A stretch of DNA of 64,000 bases from Turbatrix aceti (taxonomy: Eukaryota; Nematoda; Chromadorea; Rhabditida; Panagrolaimidae), in assembly GCA_963969345.1 (NCBI GenBank), contig OZ017769.1, positions 8,869,725-8,933,724 on the forward strand. The letters are read 5' to 3'. How positions within the stretch are numbered: the stretch's first letter is position 1; the number at the start of each line of letters is the position of its first letter. The notes under the pieces are model-generated. The model made no database searches and was not told where the DNA came from. It saw only the letters and a list, made by a program, of their open reading frames with translations. Of this stretch, positions 10,601 to 22,835 are shown piece after piece. The position numbers were made by a program, and so were the translations under genes.

Positions 10601-13600
10601 AGCTTGGCGAGGTTCTTTTTTGTGACCGGCAAAATTTCTGGCAGTGGTGCCTCCGATGCAGCCACAACCTCAGGTGGAGCTTCCGGAGTCGGTGACTTCC
10701 AAGCAGCAGCCTGGAACGCGGCCTTTGCCCAGTTGACGTCCATCTCATCAACGGAAATAACGGTAACGTTGGCTGTCCTCGAATCAGGTCGACGCCTGAT
10801 TTGGACGTCAAGCTTTTTGTCGATAAACTGAGCCCCTCGGCAGCGAAGCTCGACAACCAGGGAGACAGGTGAACAGGCTAGAACCCGCTCGGCGACTGCT
10901 TCGGTGGTAGCGACAACATGCGTGAGATCCTGACTGAGGTGTGCAACCGCTGTTACAGGTAACTTTTTCTTCTTTTCAACAAATGATCCATCGATGCGAC
11001 AGATGAGTACGGGCCTGAAACGAAACAGGAGAGCATCATGCATGCGTACACACGAGTCTTTTTTTGTTTTGTTGTAAGACCAGCCCCAAAGGAAGCAAGA
11101 ACGTCCAACGACAAGACAAGAACATGAGTTGACTTAACCCGTCAGGGCCGCCAGAAACACTTCTGGACTGATTTTACACTCTTGTCTCGACAGAAGACAG
11201 AAGGGAGGGCTGATGAAGCATGCATGCATACTGACATGCTGGCGGATTATCGGGGATAAAGTACGCTAAAGAAGGGGAGAAAAAGTGCGGGTACAGCTGC
11301 GCGGAGATTTGAAAAAATGACCTCTTTGATTTTTGAAACATGTACTACATAAGCAGCCAACAAAACAGGCTGTTTAGGGTCCAAGGCTCCCTAGAAAGTC
11401 TGTTTTGTTGTTTTACACCCAAGGTGTTGCATTTGAATTATTTACGCTAGCCGCGCAGAATGAAGAATAGTCCAAATAGGCAGTGCTTTTTTTGCACTGC
11501 TTATTTTCTTCATTTTAAGCAAAGAATTATTTTCATGAAAATAAGAACAAGCAAATCTGGCGGTGCTTATTTTCATGATTTTAATACCTCATTAGAATAA
11601 AGCTGCTTAAAAATCGCAAAATAAGCAGCTATTTTTACTATTCCGATCATGAAGTTAAAATTTTTGCATCAAAATAAAAAAAAACGAATGCTGAAATGCA
11701 GTTTTCGTGTTCAGACCCAACGAGATATTTCATTGCAAAAATTTTACATGCGGGTTATTTTTCTCCCCCTGATGTCGGAAATAAGCAAAATAAGCAGGTC
11801 TGGAAACCAGCAGTATTATTTTTTTGAAAATAATTCACTGCCTATTTTTGAACAAAATAAACTGTCCAAGTAGGCAGAGATTATTTTGCGCGGCTTGTGC
11901 TACGCAGAATCGAAAATTTACATTGGCAGTAGGTAAGCAGCAAAAATAAGCTATCCAAATGCAACACCTTGTTTACACCAACGAAAAAGCAAAATAAATA
12001 AAAATAGCTAACAAAATTGTTTATTTATAAAATTTTTCATAAACGATGATTCAACTTGAAACTAAAGCAGCATAAATGTGATCAATTTTGTTTTGAGTGC
12101 TTGATTCGAGCGGCAAGCAGGCAGCCAAGCACGCAGCAACAAAACATGTTTAGCAACCACAACCAATCACCCCCATGCATGCCTAGCTAGTGCACATCGG
12201 GTAGGTAGCAAACAGCTGAACCTACACTTCAGAGATCAATAAGCAATATAAATACAAACGTTAGAATAAGATAGTTTAAAATATTTTTTTGCATTTGTAA
12301 ACAATTTAAAAAAATTTTAATTTTGAAAATACTAAAAATTAACAAATTTCAGGTCTCTAAATCGCAAAACATAAATTTTGAAACATAAAACGTAAAGTGT
12401 CCCCCCGAAACACGTAAGATGCACTTGAACCCCCTTCCCGCGCTGTTTGCAAATTTGTTTACGTGTCAACCCCCCGCTGACCACCCAGTAATCAGGAAAA
12501 CAAACCCTTTGACTCGAAGACACTTCAAGACCTCCCTCTGCACCGGCTTGGACGTGAATGCGACGCTGAGGGTCTTTTCGACGACTTTGGGCGCTACCTT
12601 CTTCTTGATCGGGCTCCTGAAGGACTTGGACGCAGCACGCAGACTCGCGGCCTGTCGACAGACGGCCTCGACGACAAAATCGGTGATTGCAGCCCTCGCA
12701 AAGCGGCGGTTGCACGAGATGTTGACCTCGTTGGTGTCGGAGGAGGACTTCCACATGCCGGGCACCGGTCTCGTCCGCTTGACGGCGACGGGTCGCTTGC
12801 TTCGGGGCCGGAACTCCGCGATTGCGTTGTACTTGGATTCGTCGTCGTCGATGGTATCGTTGGAGGCAGCGGAAGACGGACGATCGGTCGCGGAGATGGA
12901 TTGCGTGGGAGAAGTCAGCGCTCCGAGAGCGGTAAACGCGTGTGACGGGGACACCACTGACTTTGTCTCTTCGTCGGGGAAGGAAGCGGTGTGCACGCTG
13001 AGTGCTGGGGGGCCGGTGGTGCTGTTGTTGGTGGTGGTCAAGCTGCAAACAAACAAATAAATGCCGGGTAAATATCGTAAACACACACTTTGTGTTTTTT
13101 TTGGGACAGAAAAATTATTTACGACAAAGGTGTTGTTTTTCCCCGAATTGGATTTTCCGATAACGTTCGATCATAAAAATAAGGTGATCGATAAAAATTA
13201 TTTACTTCATGACAAAAAATAATGAGAGGGTAGTTTGGCGTATAAACCTCTTTCATGAACGTTTCCGCTCCCATAAATCCTAAGAACCCGTGTGTTTCTG
13301 GTTTAAAAATAAATAACTATTTAATTAATTGCTGGTAATTAAAAACAAAAGATGGAACGCTGCAAAACACAAAAAAATCATCGTTTCCCAATTTTTTTTG
13401 GAAACCAGAAAAAAACTAAAAAATAATTTGGAACCAAAAAACAACATCGACGTGTTTTCAAAAATCGTTCAAATGTCCATCTAGCCAGCGATGAACGCGT
13501 AGAAAAACAATCAAAATTGTCAAGTCAAAAGAATTAGATATTACAGCGTTCCGTCACCATCACCGACCACCGACCACCGGCCACAACCCCGTCATATGTG

Positions 13601-16600
13601 TCTTGCAAAAATAGCTGCAGCCGGCACCCTCCACACTTTTCCCCCTCCCAGGTGATGACACTGCAGTCCTAGTCCAGAACTGCATCCGGGCCTCTCTCGA
13701 AGTCAGTCTCGACCGAGAGCAAAGATGGTGGAAGGTGGATGGATGGTTGGCTGTCAAGTGTGCTTCGACGAGCCCAGCAGCTAGCCAGGAAGAGCCTGCA
13801 CACCACCGCAAACATCCTTCACAGGGTTGGTTGGGTGATTGCAGACTGACCGAGACCACGTCCTCCTAGTTTGCGGTCTTCGAGGTAAACCCGCAAACCA
13901 CTCACCTGGTTTCGCGATGATTTGGTAGCTGTTGTTGCTGCTGAAGAAGAAGAAGGGGCCCCGATGAAACGGGAGAAGCTGGAGTGATTGTGATGCCTGC
14001 TGGTGGCTGCTGTAGCACCTCGGAGGTCTCATTACCCAGTTTTCCGGGTGGTTTTTGTTCCGCCTGACTGCTTTCCTGAAAATCAAATGTATAATACAAA
14101 CAGCTAATGAGCAGGGGTTGGGAAAAATATTTTTAAAATGGAAAATCTTTTGGTCATCAAATGGCCATTAAAAAGGGCCAGCAGGCTTCATAAATGTGTA
14201 TAATATTTTTTTTAAGTAACAAAAAAATTTTTGGGCGTGACTTTTTTTTTGTTCCATACAGTAAATAATTGCATAAATCACCAACCACCAACTTACAACG
14301 TCAAAACACTCAGCGCAATCAAAAAACTCATCCTCCGAGGAGCTGACCGGGGCTCTGCGCAAGATAACATTTCCCGAAGTTTTGGCAATCAATCGCCAGG
14401 GTCTCGTACGGAAAGTCTTGCTCGTCGAAGCCGTGACTTGTGAATCCAAGTCAACGTCGACGGTTATGGCTACCGCGGCGGTCATTGTAAAAATAATAGT
14501 ATTGTGCGTGGAAGCACAAAAATAACAAAAATATTATGTATAATACAATTTTTTCCAGACAGTCGGGAGGGTGGATGACTTTACTTTGGTTGGCTGTCCA
14601 AGACCGAAGATACCACCCTACACGCGCACCCTACTCATCCGGGGCTCCAGGGAATACTCAGCACATCGTCGCGTAAAAATGACTGCCAAAAGCGCTGTGG
14701 GAAACAAAATAGCCCCCTCTAGACTTTTTCCAACTGGACAAATACCCGTTTGATGGATTCCAGATTGATGTGAGTCTGTCGCAAAAAACGGAGCAACGGA
14801 GCAGCTCGTCGTGGTTGTGTTTGTGTTTCCCACGATTCATCCGGATAACATACCGTTTTCTAATTAAATTTAAAACCCCTTTTCTCTGTTTATGGAACAA
14901 AAAAAGAAGGAAAATTAGTTTAAAAAAAAGATTCGCTTCGTAATTATCGCACATTTCGCTTTTTGGGCGGATGCGTAATTATCAAAAAAAAATTCCCACC
15001 TTCGCAAATTCTCGCTTGATGCTCGACGACCGTCGCCGCAGGTACCGCCTCCGCCGGGGTGGTTCTCGGTTTTCCGGCGTCGCTTCGTCGTCGGAAGAAT
15101 CCGCCTTACGGGGCGGCTCACGCGACAAACTTCGTTGACGCGAATTATGACGGGCCGTGCGTTGCCGGATGGATCGACGCCGGTTACGTTCTTCAATCTC
15201 CTCGAGAATCGAATGCCCTGCGTTCCGGCGGAGCGCGTAGGAGGAAGATTCCGTGGCCATCGGAGAAGACGTAGACTGCAGCCTGGAGGGATAGGTCAGC
15301 GAGTCTTGACTACCGCCGGTCGAGCGTCGAGGGATTGGCAGCTGCGCGGGGGAAACAGTGGACTTTCGGGGAGGCGAGTAGCTGCGGGACGTCGACGCCA
15401 AGGATGTCGGACGAGCGGAATGGGAGTCGGGGGTTTCGTGCAGCTGCGCTTCCGCCAGGGTCATGCCTAAATTTTTTTTTCTTCAAATTTGAAAATTCAA
15501 AATTTGAAAAAGCAACAATTTTTTTTTAAATTTCAAATCAAAAAAATGACAGTTGTTTATTTTTTTGTAAAAGTTGAAAAAAAAAATTATTTCAAATTTT
15601 AAATTCAAAAATTGAAAAAACACATTTTTTTGAATTTGGAAATGCATTTTTTGCTAATTTAAAATTAAAAATTGAAAAAAAATATTTTATTTTCAAATTT
15701 CAAATTTCAAATTAAAGAAAAAAGTTTTCAAATTTTGAATTTAAAAATTTGAAAACAAACATTTTTTTAAATGAAATGAAATTTTTTTATTGAAAATTAA
15801 AAATCCATCAAAACAATTACCGTATCCACTGGTCCGGTAAGAAGGCCGGTTGCGTGTTGTAGCAGCCCCAGGGGCAGTTGAGGGACTCGCCTGACGACTG
15901 CCATTGACACCGGAATGAATACTGTCCCTCGACGATTCTCTTGACATGGGATTGCCGTTCTTGGCCCGATATTTGCTGATCGCAGATTTTGGATCAGTGG
16001 CCATGGGGTCAGCGATGAAGCTTTTCAACGCCGCGAGGCTGGATTGCAACTCGTCCCCGGACTGCTGACTTGAACTATTGCGGCGCTGAGCTCGGCTGGC
16101 AGCCAGGCGGTTCATGATACCCGAGCCAATTTCGTCGCCGTGCATGGCCCTCATCCGGGCTGAATCGGCCATTCTCTGTCGCCACGGGCGCTCCATCTTG
16201 AGCGTGGTCCGTCCGAGCGCTTTGGTGACCGACAGTCCCGTCGATCCCGAAGAATGATCAAGCGGGTCAACCGGGAGCGTGGTCGTTAGTCTCGAAACCA
16301 AAGAAGACGAGCTCGGAACCTGGTAACTCGACCCAACAGACAGGCTTCTGGGATTTGCCGTCGAAGTCGAAATCGACGTCGGAATATTCGGCGAAAGATA
16401 ACTTGACCGCTGTGGATGCAGTGCGGAAGTTCCGGTAACCGCTGTGTACCTGTCTCGGGCCGACTGAGTCCTGTACGCCATCACCGGACCCCCAACAGCA
16501 GAGCGGGAGCGCGGAGTGTCGTTCGACGTGACTGCCTTCTGGTAATTTGACAGCGCGTTTCTCACGTATCCAGGACTCGAACCCGAGCGGATCGACGACG

Positions 16601-16867
16601 ACGCGGTCGATGACGGCTTCGACGAGGGCGACTCGAACGCGCTGGCCACCCGGTGAGAGTGGCCTCGATACTCGTCGGGGAGCGGCTTCGAAAAGCGAAG
16701 TGAAGTCCAGCTGCAAAAAAAAGTGGGGCGTAAAGTGGCTTTCTTTACACATTAAACACATGCCTCGTCCCGGTGGTGGATGGATCGCCGGTGACGTTGA
16801 GGCGCTGCCTGACCCTAAGGGGCCCGTCGCGGGGGGGTCGTCGGTAGGAAGCGGTCGTCGTGGACAT
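4639..16867 (-). CDS. large low-complexity orphan protein, about 13 exons
   Basis: Minus-strand exons from splice signals and phase: 16867-16749, 16710-15821, 15466-15000, 14485-14297, 14075-13906, 13042-12506, 11014-10495, 10383-10282, 9713-9126, 8727-8459, 7684-about 7236, 7185-5654 and 5411-4639, giving about 2,200 residues. The exon at 14485 has its own ATG and no good acceptor, so it may be an alternative first exon. The product is rich in Ser, Pro, Gln, Gly, Arg and His. Landmarks are SSSEDEFFDCAECFDV, the most ordered-looking part (13042-10495), a helical patch FKDAIDYLDQIFEDLKKE, LTIDELVADLDLN, poly-Gln around 5810-5880, and a basic C-terminus SIFGSRKRL. The short acidic/leucine motifs suggest a scaffold or cytoskeletal adaptor, but I do not recognise the family. 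The reading frame does not close cleanly between the last three exons near 7236-7330. Confidence 0.65.
11412..11979. mobile_element. hAT-like MITE with 8-bp target duplication
   Basis: The element spans 11420-11971 (552 bp). It has perfect 16-bp terminal inverted repeats (CAAGGTGTTGCATTTG at the left, its complement at the right) and is flanked by the perfect 8-bp direct repeat TTTACACC. It contains no coding capacity, only AT-rich DNA with repeated ATAAGCAG-type words. The 8-bp duplication and CA(A/G)GG-type ends are hallmarks of the hAT superfamily. It lies inside an intron of the large orphan gene (between exons 12506 and 11014). Confidence 0.85.
15470..15820. repeat. low-complexity intron of TTCAAATTT / AAATTTGAA words
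   Basis: This intron of the large gene consists almost entirely of short palindromic words (CAAATTT, AAATTTGAAA) with poly-A/T runs. It is simple-sequence DNA with no gene. Confidence 0.7.
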
Positions 16868-19800
16868 TTTGTTCTTGTTCTTGTTCGCAGAACCGAGCTC
16901 AGAAGATTCAATGTACCCAAACCTGTAAAAATGAATAATTTTAAATGGAATGGAAAAGTTTAAATAAACTCGGCGGCGATCCCACAAAATTAAATCCATG
17001 AATTCCGAACTTTAGCAAAAACAATTTATTTGATAGCAATCTTCGCTCAGGTGGAAAAGACACTTTATTTGTATTAAAGTTTTGCGTGAGATTCGTATCA
17101 GTGCCCTGAACGTTAAACTTAAACCAGGAAAGGGGTATCGATGACGCGACAAACGAACGAACAGGGAAGGGATGAACTTGCCGGATGCATATATAATTTA
17201 CAGATGTGGATGGGGGGGGGGGTTCGGCGTGAATATCCTCCTTTTTTCTTCATCCTCTATCCCCTTCCGCCGGGTGAAAACAATAAACGTCGACGTGAAC
17301 CATAAATCAAATTAATATCGCGCGTGTCAAATTTCATGACAAAAAAAGTAGTCCAGAATTGTAACACGCCTCGCATGAGAGTCAATTGTGTTTCCCTAGG
17401 GGCTGGATCAGATCCAGAATAGCAATCGCATACGGCACCATCAAAAGACTATAAAAGTTGCACAATCCAGTCTGCTGGATCTTGCCTTGGATTGGGTAAT
17501 GTGATTTGGACTCAAAAAAAACACACAATCGACTTCCAGACAGAAAAAAAAGTTTGAAAATCGGTTGAAGATGCGCATGCTCAAAAAACCAAGCCGACAA
17601 ATTTCTAAAAATATCTTGCAACAAGTTGGTGGAACGGCTGACGTGAAAAAAACAGACTACAAAGCAAAAAAAATCAAACAAAAAAATTAGTTCTTCGTCC
17701 ACACCTGTGTGACAACGAGCAACCTATAATATTAACGACAAAATTATGAAGAGTGTAGGAGTTACGAAAGAGCTTTGAGGCGTTGTTTCATATGTTATCA
17801 CCTCTCTTTCCTCACTTGATCGCATCCCGTGTTGCGTTCGTTCGTTCGTGGAGTTGAGTTGTGAGTAAGTAAATCAAGGCATGCTGCAGCCCACAGGTCT
17901 ACAGGTGTTTCTGCTCGACAGCTGCAGGCAAAAAAAAATTGAGTGAGCGTATTTACAGCCTTAGCTCATCTCTCAAGAGAGTCAAGAGTTAAGAGAGGAG
18001 CGGAAGGACGGAAGGAAGAAAGGGTGAAAATCCGAGACAAAAAGAGAGTAGTCATCAGCTTGGAAGGGGGGGGGGACCTGCGGACAACACAACACGCACG
18101 GATCATCGCTGGAAGCCAGCCTGCAGTTGCAGAGAGCCAAATCCCAATGATCGTGTCATTGACTCTTTGTGTAGGGATCAAACGAGAAAACAATGATGCC
18201 GCCGTGTGATATATTTTTGGGGCAAGAAAAAACGTGACTGTTCGTTCTATTGACTGCAGAAGAGAGAGTGCACTTCCAACTGGGGCAAAAAAAGGGGGAA
18301 AGCCCATCGTAAACGTCTTCAAGGTCGCAAAAAAGGAAAATGAAAAAAATCCATCAAATGAGAGCAAAAAAGGTGAGAATTGACAAAAAAACGTTGATTA
18401 CTTTTCAAATTTAAAAAACCCGCCAAAAAGTTCCATTTGGGACCAAAAAAAATTTTCCACTTGAGACCCCCGCATTTTTGTGAAAGAATGTTTTGCGTTC
18501 CTTTTTGTCTGTTTTTTTTCGGTCTAGCTTAAAAATAATGAAGCTCGTTAAGCTAATTAACTAAGTAAGGGAGCACATTAATTAAAGTACTATACAACAT
18601 TCCCGACAAGTAAAAAAAATTTTGAAAAAAAAATTGATTAACCAATACATACTCGACTTCGTGATCACGTCGTCGTCGTCGTCGTCACCGCCACGAGTCA
18701 GTTAGTTTGTATTGATCGCGCAAGCAAGGACACTTCAATTGCCACCCTTTACTAATTGGGTAATCAAATTGGGTTGAAAACAAAGTGCAAGTGAAAGGGC
18801 AAATGTTTCCAATTTGAGTCACGCCGCAACCAACAGTAAAGCAAGGCACGCCACATTATATTTTTTGACTAACAACAAATTTATTTTTGGGCCTCTCCAA
18901 GTTGTTTGCGGCGGCGAAAAATAAGAACCCCGGTCCAAACCGGAAAAAAAAAGGCTGCAAAGAGGACGACGACTCGTGTTGGTGGTTACACCCGGTGGCG
19001 GAGGGGGGGGAAGAGGGGATCGCCTAATTAACGACAGTGGTGCAAAACCAACAAGAGGACGGGTCGTACACCCGTCAGGTTCGTTTCACGCGTGAAAAAC
19101 GACTGCAAAAACTTCCGCTCCGAACATCAGTCTTCGTAGGTAACGATCGTCGAGCTAGCACAGTTGCAGACATCAACAATTTTTTTTGGGGGGGGGGGGG
19201 GTAAAAAGTGCACCGATTTTTGTCGGTACCGTTGAAGTGGAAATGACAAAATTCGTTGCGAAAAAGATTTCGCTGCAAGACAAAAAGTGTGTTATGGTTA
19301 TGGAATAGAATTTTCATCAACAAACCTTGTGTTATAGAATTTTCGTTTCGAGACCAAAACTGCGTTAACAAATTTTCGTTGCGAGACCAAAACTGCGTAC
19401 GTTCAAATTTTCGTTGTGAAATCAAAACTGTGTTACAGAAATTTCGTTGGGGGGCAAAAAACATGTACATGTGTTTTGATATTTTTTGGGGATTTCATGC
19501 TTTTCGAAAATGATTAAAAAAAAGATTTATCTATTTTTTTATCGCTTATGTTAACCCCGAACGAACAATGTTTGGGTTTCGCATGTCTGCAATATTTGAC
19601 ACATTCGAAAAAATTGGTGCAACCTGGCAATATGCTGGAACAACGGCGACGGCGGGCATCTTCCCACGACCGCCATCATCAAATCAAGCCCTGAGTCACT
19701 CACCAGTCGTCTTTCGTTCGTTCGATCAGCGGCTATCTATCCATAGTCGCCGGTAGAGTAGGTGCCACTTGGCTGGTCGTTCGTATTTATTTTCCGGAAG

Positions 19801-20573
19801 GGAGATAAATTCAAAATATAGCCACGCCACCACCGGTTGTCGAAAATGATACCAGGCGTGCACTGCCGTGGCCGTGGACAATGACACGGCAGCGCTGGGC
19901 AGGGCACGCGACTGACTCGCCACGACCTATAGTGAGGCGAGGCGAGTCGATGGATGGATGCAGGGCAGCCAACTGACAGCCTGCTTGCAAGCGTCGTTGT
20001 CCTACGCCCGATCGATGGATGAATGGATGACTCGACTCGACTCTTGCGGATCCGTCGGTCACGCCTGACATGAGGCCCCCGGGCGCAGGCCCGGTCAAAT
20101 ACGGCGCTTGCACACACGAGCACACCTGCGGAACGAGCAACCAACAAAGCTGTCGACTCGCCTGGTTTTTTTTTTCATCGCCGCCACACCTGTGTACCCC
20201 CAAGGCATCGTAAACATGCGGTCGGCCAGGCGATTGCGTTTTTCGTTTTTCGCACAGAAAAGCTTTTTTATGACACAGAAGCACTTTTAGGACTTTTGTG
20301 GGATACCTGCTAACACCTGTCGTCAGGATCTATTTTTCACAGCTTTTAATGGGGTTTTTTCAATGAATTTATGTATCCATGCCAAGTTGTATCTTTGGTT
20401 GATGTTGTGTCTTGACACGAACGAATTGAATTAGGACATTATTACACTTTCAATATTTTGAGCGAATTGTTTCTAAATCCGTAATTCAACGATTAAAAAA
20501 AATAGGATTCTGAAGATTCGGCAAGGAGAACTCCTGATCAGGGTTGAACGTACAGTACAGCCCGTTTTTTGTG
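16868..20573. other. upstream region of the large gene, no gene seen
   Basis: No frame here is supported. It contains a G8-9 run near 17213-17222 and 18067-18075, a (GTC)n run near 18670-18690, a G12 run near 19190-19201, and a degenerate minisatellite at 19250-19460. Pyrimidine-rich and GC-rich patches at 17700-18300 and 19700-20250 could be promoter or 5' untranslated exons of the large orphan gene, but no start can be assigned. Confidence 0.45.
19250..19460. repeat. degenerate minisatellite, unit about 34 bp
   Basis: Four to five imperfect copies of a unit like TTTTCGTTGCGAGACCAAAA followed by CTGCGTTA occur head to tail. The best copies are at 19340-19445, and decay increases to the left. 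Confidence 0.65.
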
Positions 20574-20947
20574 CGCAAACGTTTCAAATGTTACTTGGCA
20601 ATGCGCTAGAGGACTTATGTACAAAAACGTCAATTTTTGAACATTGGAAGCTCATAACTTTTCGGCTTTTGATACAAAAGATCCCAAATTTTTAACAGAC
20701 AATAAACATAACTGAAGTTTTAAACCCGGATCCATTCCGCCAGTTCTGAGTGAGATGGCATTTCAGGGTGACTTTTGGTAGTTTTTACCGTAGTTACCGT
20801 AGTTTTTGTACAACTTTATGTTTTTAAACCTCATTTGGTAGTTAAGTTAAGTTAAGTTTTTGCTTTGTTTTTTGGCAAAAATAATCCATAATTTGAAAAA
20901 ACATCATAATTACTCTAGCGCATTGCCTAGCAACATTTGAAGTTTGG
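20574..20947. mobile_element. MITE-like element with ~34-bp inverted ends
   Basis: The left end (20574-20611, CGCAAACGTTTCAAATGTT then GGCAATGCGCTAGAG) is repeated in inverted orientation at 20913-20947 with a few mismatches. The interior (about 300 bp) is AT-rich and non-coding. The flanks TTTTTTGTG (left) and CTTTTGTG (right) look like an imperfect target duplication of about 7-8 bp. Confidence 0.6.
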
Positions 20948-21088
20948 CTTTTGTGGTAAATTAAAGATAAATTAAATAATCGGCCCGCCTGCGGAAAGGA
21001 GTGTAAATACTTCAACCACATCGGCGTTATCTACAATGTGCTTTAAAAAATTTATTTAGGCGACAACAGTGAAATACGTAGGTCGGAT

Positions 21089-21280
21089 TTAAGAAAATTC
21101 CAAAGGATGTATATTTGCTTGTATACAGAAACATCTACCTAGCACACATATTGCTTTAGGAATTCCACAACTACTTTTACAGTGATCTATGTAACAGCCG
21201 CTGCCTCCAAACACCATGCCGTCATGAACGAGACACATGAAGAAAACCAAGACGAGAAGGTAGCCGGACAGGAGCTTCAT
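21089..21280 (-). CDS. secreted six-cysteine, defensin-like peptide (63 aa)
   Basis: Starting from ATG at 21280, the peptide opens with a classic signal sequence (MKLLSGYLLVLVFFMCLVHD). The short mature part has six cysteines spaced C-x4-C-x3-C-x6-C-x4-C-x-C. The C-x3-C and C-x-C pair is the signature of the cysteine-stabilised alpha-beta fold found in invertebrate defensins and related small peptides. An in-frame ATG 15 codons upstream exists, but it would bury the signal peptide, so the inner start is preferred. A role in host defence is inferred from the fold signature only. It may be intronless and lies in a repeat-rich accessory block. Confidence 0.65.
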   Translation of the reverse strand: MKLLSGYLLVLVFFMCLVHDGMVFGGSGCYIDHCKSSCGIPKAICVLGRCFCIQANIHPLEFS

Positions 21281-21719
21281 TTTTGGAACAATCGGTGTGG
21301 TTGCTCGGTCGGTTGCAGGATTCAATGCAGATTGTGATTTTTCTGTGATGATTGTCGGCTTATATGTATGCCCTGGAGTTTAGGCGAGGCAATGTATGGC
21401 AATCTTGTCTGGCGAGAATTATGCAATGACTACAAGCACACCCTGTCTAGCCTACACCGATAGCAATCAGCAATAGCACTGAGGATTATAAATATTAATA
21501 AACACAGATAAAAAAATACGTGCGTTTTTCAACATTGCCTAAATAGGATTCTGACAAAAATTCTGACGACGACAATTGTCAGTCTTTCATTGACATCTTT
21601 GATCAAGAAAAAAATGAATTCAGCGTTTGCAGGCAATTGTGATTACAGTGCAACATATAGCAAAATAAATAATTCACGCATCTTTCTTTCTAATCTTGAA
21701 CTTTTGACACGGTTTTCGA

Positions 21720-22030
21720 CCGCTCCTTAAATCACTCCGCTCCTGTGCTGGAGCGGAGCGAGCGGCAGAATGAAAACAAATAGGGAGCGCGAGCGAAGCA
21801 AGCGGAAATATTATAATTTAAAAAAAGCGAGCGTGACCTGAAAAACTATTGTATTTATACGGTATCCGGTATGGCCCATACCGGATGGCAGATCGTGCTG
21901 TACACTCTATAGCTTCTGTGCCTGTGTTTGCGCGCTTTTTTTTGCTCCAAGCCAAATCGTTTGCCATTTTATGGCCTGAATCGTTTTACTTTACGGGTAA
22001 TAGCGGGGAGCGGAGCGAGCGGTAGAAAAA
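21720..22030. repeat. GAGCGGAGCGAGCGG-type repeat block
   Basis: The words CCGCTCC and GGAGCGGAGCGAGCGG occur at both edges (about 21722-21770 and 22005-22023) in inverted relation. Related words recur at 25388-25460. The interior carries the ~125-bp segment that is also present at 24108-24258. It is probably an old mobile element, but boundaries are not clear. Confidence 0.4.
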
Positions 22031-22205
22031 GTCAAATTAAAATAACCTGACTTTTGATTATGATTTTGTAGTTTTTTATCTTTTGAGATCTTTTGGTACT
22101 CCGAATCGATGCGGATTGAACAATTTTGTGGGATACAAAGACCATTTTCAGTTTGACAAAGGATATCCGCGGATACCCTTCATATTCGTAATCTGATCTC
22201 ATATG

Positions 22206-22362
22206 ATCCGTATCAGAGTTGTCCATCGAGCCAAAATTGCCGAGCCGAGCATTCGAGCCGCTCGGCTCGGCTCTTTGGTCCTCGGACCGAGCATTCGAGC
22301 GAGCGGCACGGCTCGCTCGAATGCTCGAAATGCTCGGCTCGGTCGACAACTCTGATCCATAT
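22206..22362. mobile_element. short GC-rich hAT-like element (141 bp)
   Basis: The element 22214-22354 begins CAGAGTTGTC and ends GACAACTCTG (perfect 10-bp inverted repeats). It is flanked by ATCCGTAT and ATCCATAT (7 of 8 identical), an aged 8-bp target duplication. The interior is a palindrome of GAGCCGAGC / GCTCGGCTC words. It has no coding capacity. Confidence 0.75.
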
Positions 22363-22536
22363 TTTTGGGTTTAACAGATGTGAGCAGTTGTTAGCAGACA
22401 TGCTAAATATTTTTGGTTGCGAAAATCGACCCTAATTGTCCACGAATTCTATCCACTTTCAAGTTCTGCATGCATTTCATTTAAATATTACGATCCCACA
22501 GCATTTCAAAACATATCTTTGTATTCACGGACAAAA

Positions 22537-22632
22537 TTAGCCGATCAATGTGCCGGGAGGGGGCACGAGGACACCCCCAGCAGCGGTCGCGATGAAAGCG
22601 AAGAGAAGTAAGATGGCGAGGAAGAACTTCAT
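22537..22632 (-). CDS. tiny secreted peptide, family member 1 (31 aa)
   Basis: The start MKFFLAILLLFAF is the shared signal peptide of four genes in this window. The mature part is very short and ends PPPGTLIG then a stop. The last residues match the end of the repeat-bearing paralog at 24523 (PPPGALIG), and the downstream ~90 bp also align between the two loci, so they are duplicates. A TATA-like box (ATAAATA) lies 50 bp before the start codon (22682-22689), the same spacing as in members 2 and 3. A product this small suggests an antimicrobial, signalling or structural peptide. That is inference only. Confidence 0.6.
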   Translation of the reverse strand: MKFFLAILLLFAFIATAAGGVLVPPPGTLIG

Positions 22633-22835
22633 TGTAGACAAAGTGATTCCAAATGACATGTCCTTCTCATCGCTGGGCTCGTATTTATGTCTCCAAGAAC
22701 CCGAGGAATCAAAACAGTTTTTCCCATGAATAAAGTGAAATTCTTCCGTTTCTACGGAAAATAGAGCGCTCTTGAAATTATAAATCTAAATACGCGTTGG
22801 TGTACGTCCCAATTCTGCAGAATTTTAAGAGGTAC

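Noticed and set aside
17382..17702. 106-codon Phe-rich minus-strand frame starting MDEELIFLFDFF
   Set aside because: Phe run comes from A-rich low-complexity DNA on the plus strand; no splice partners or motif.
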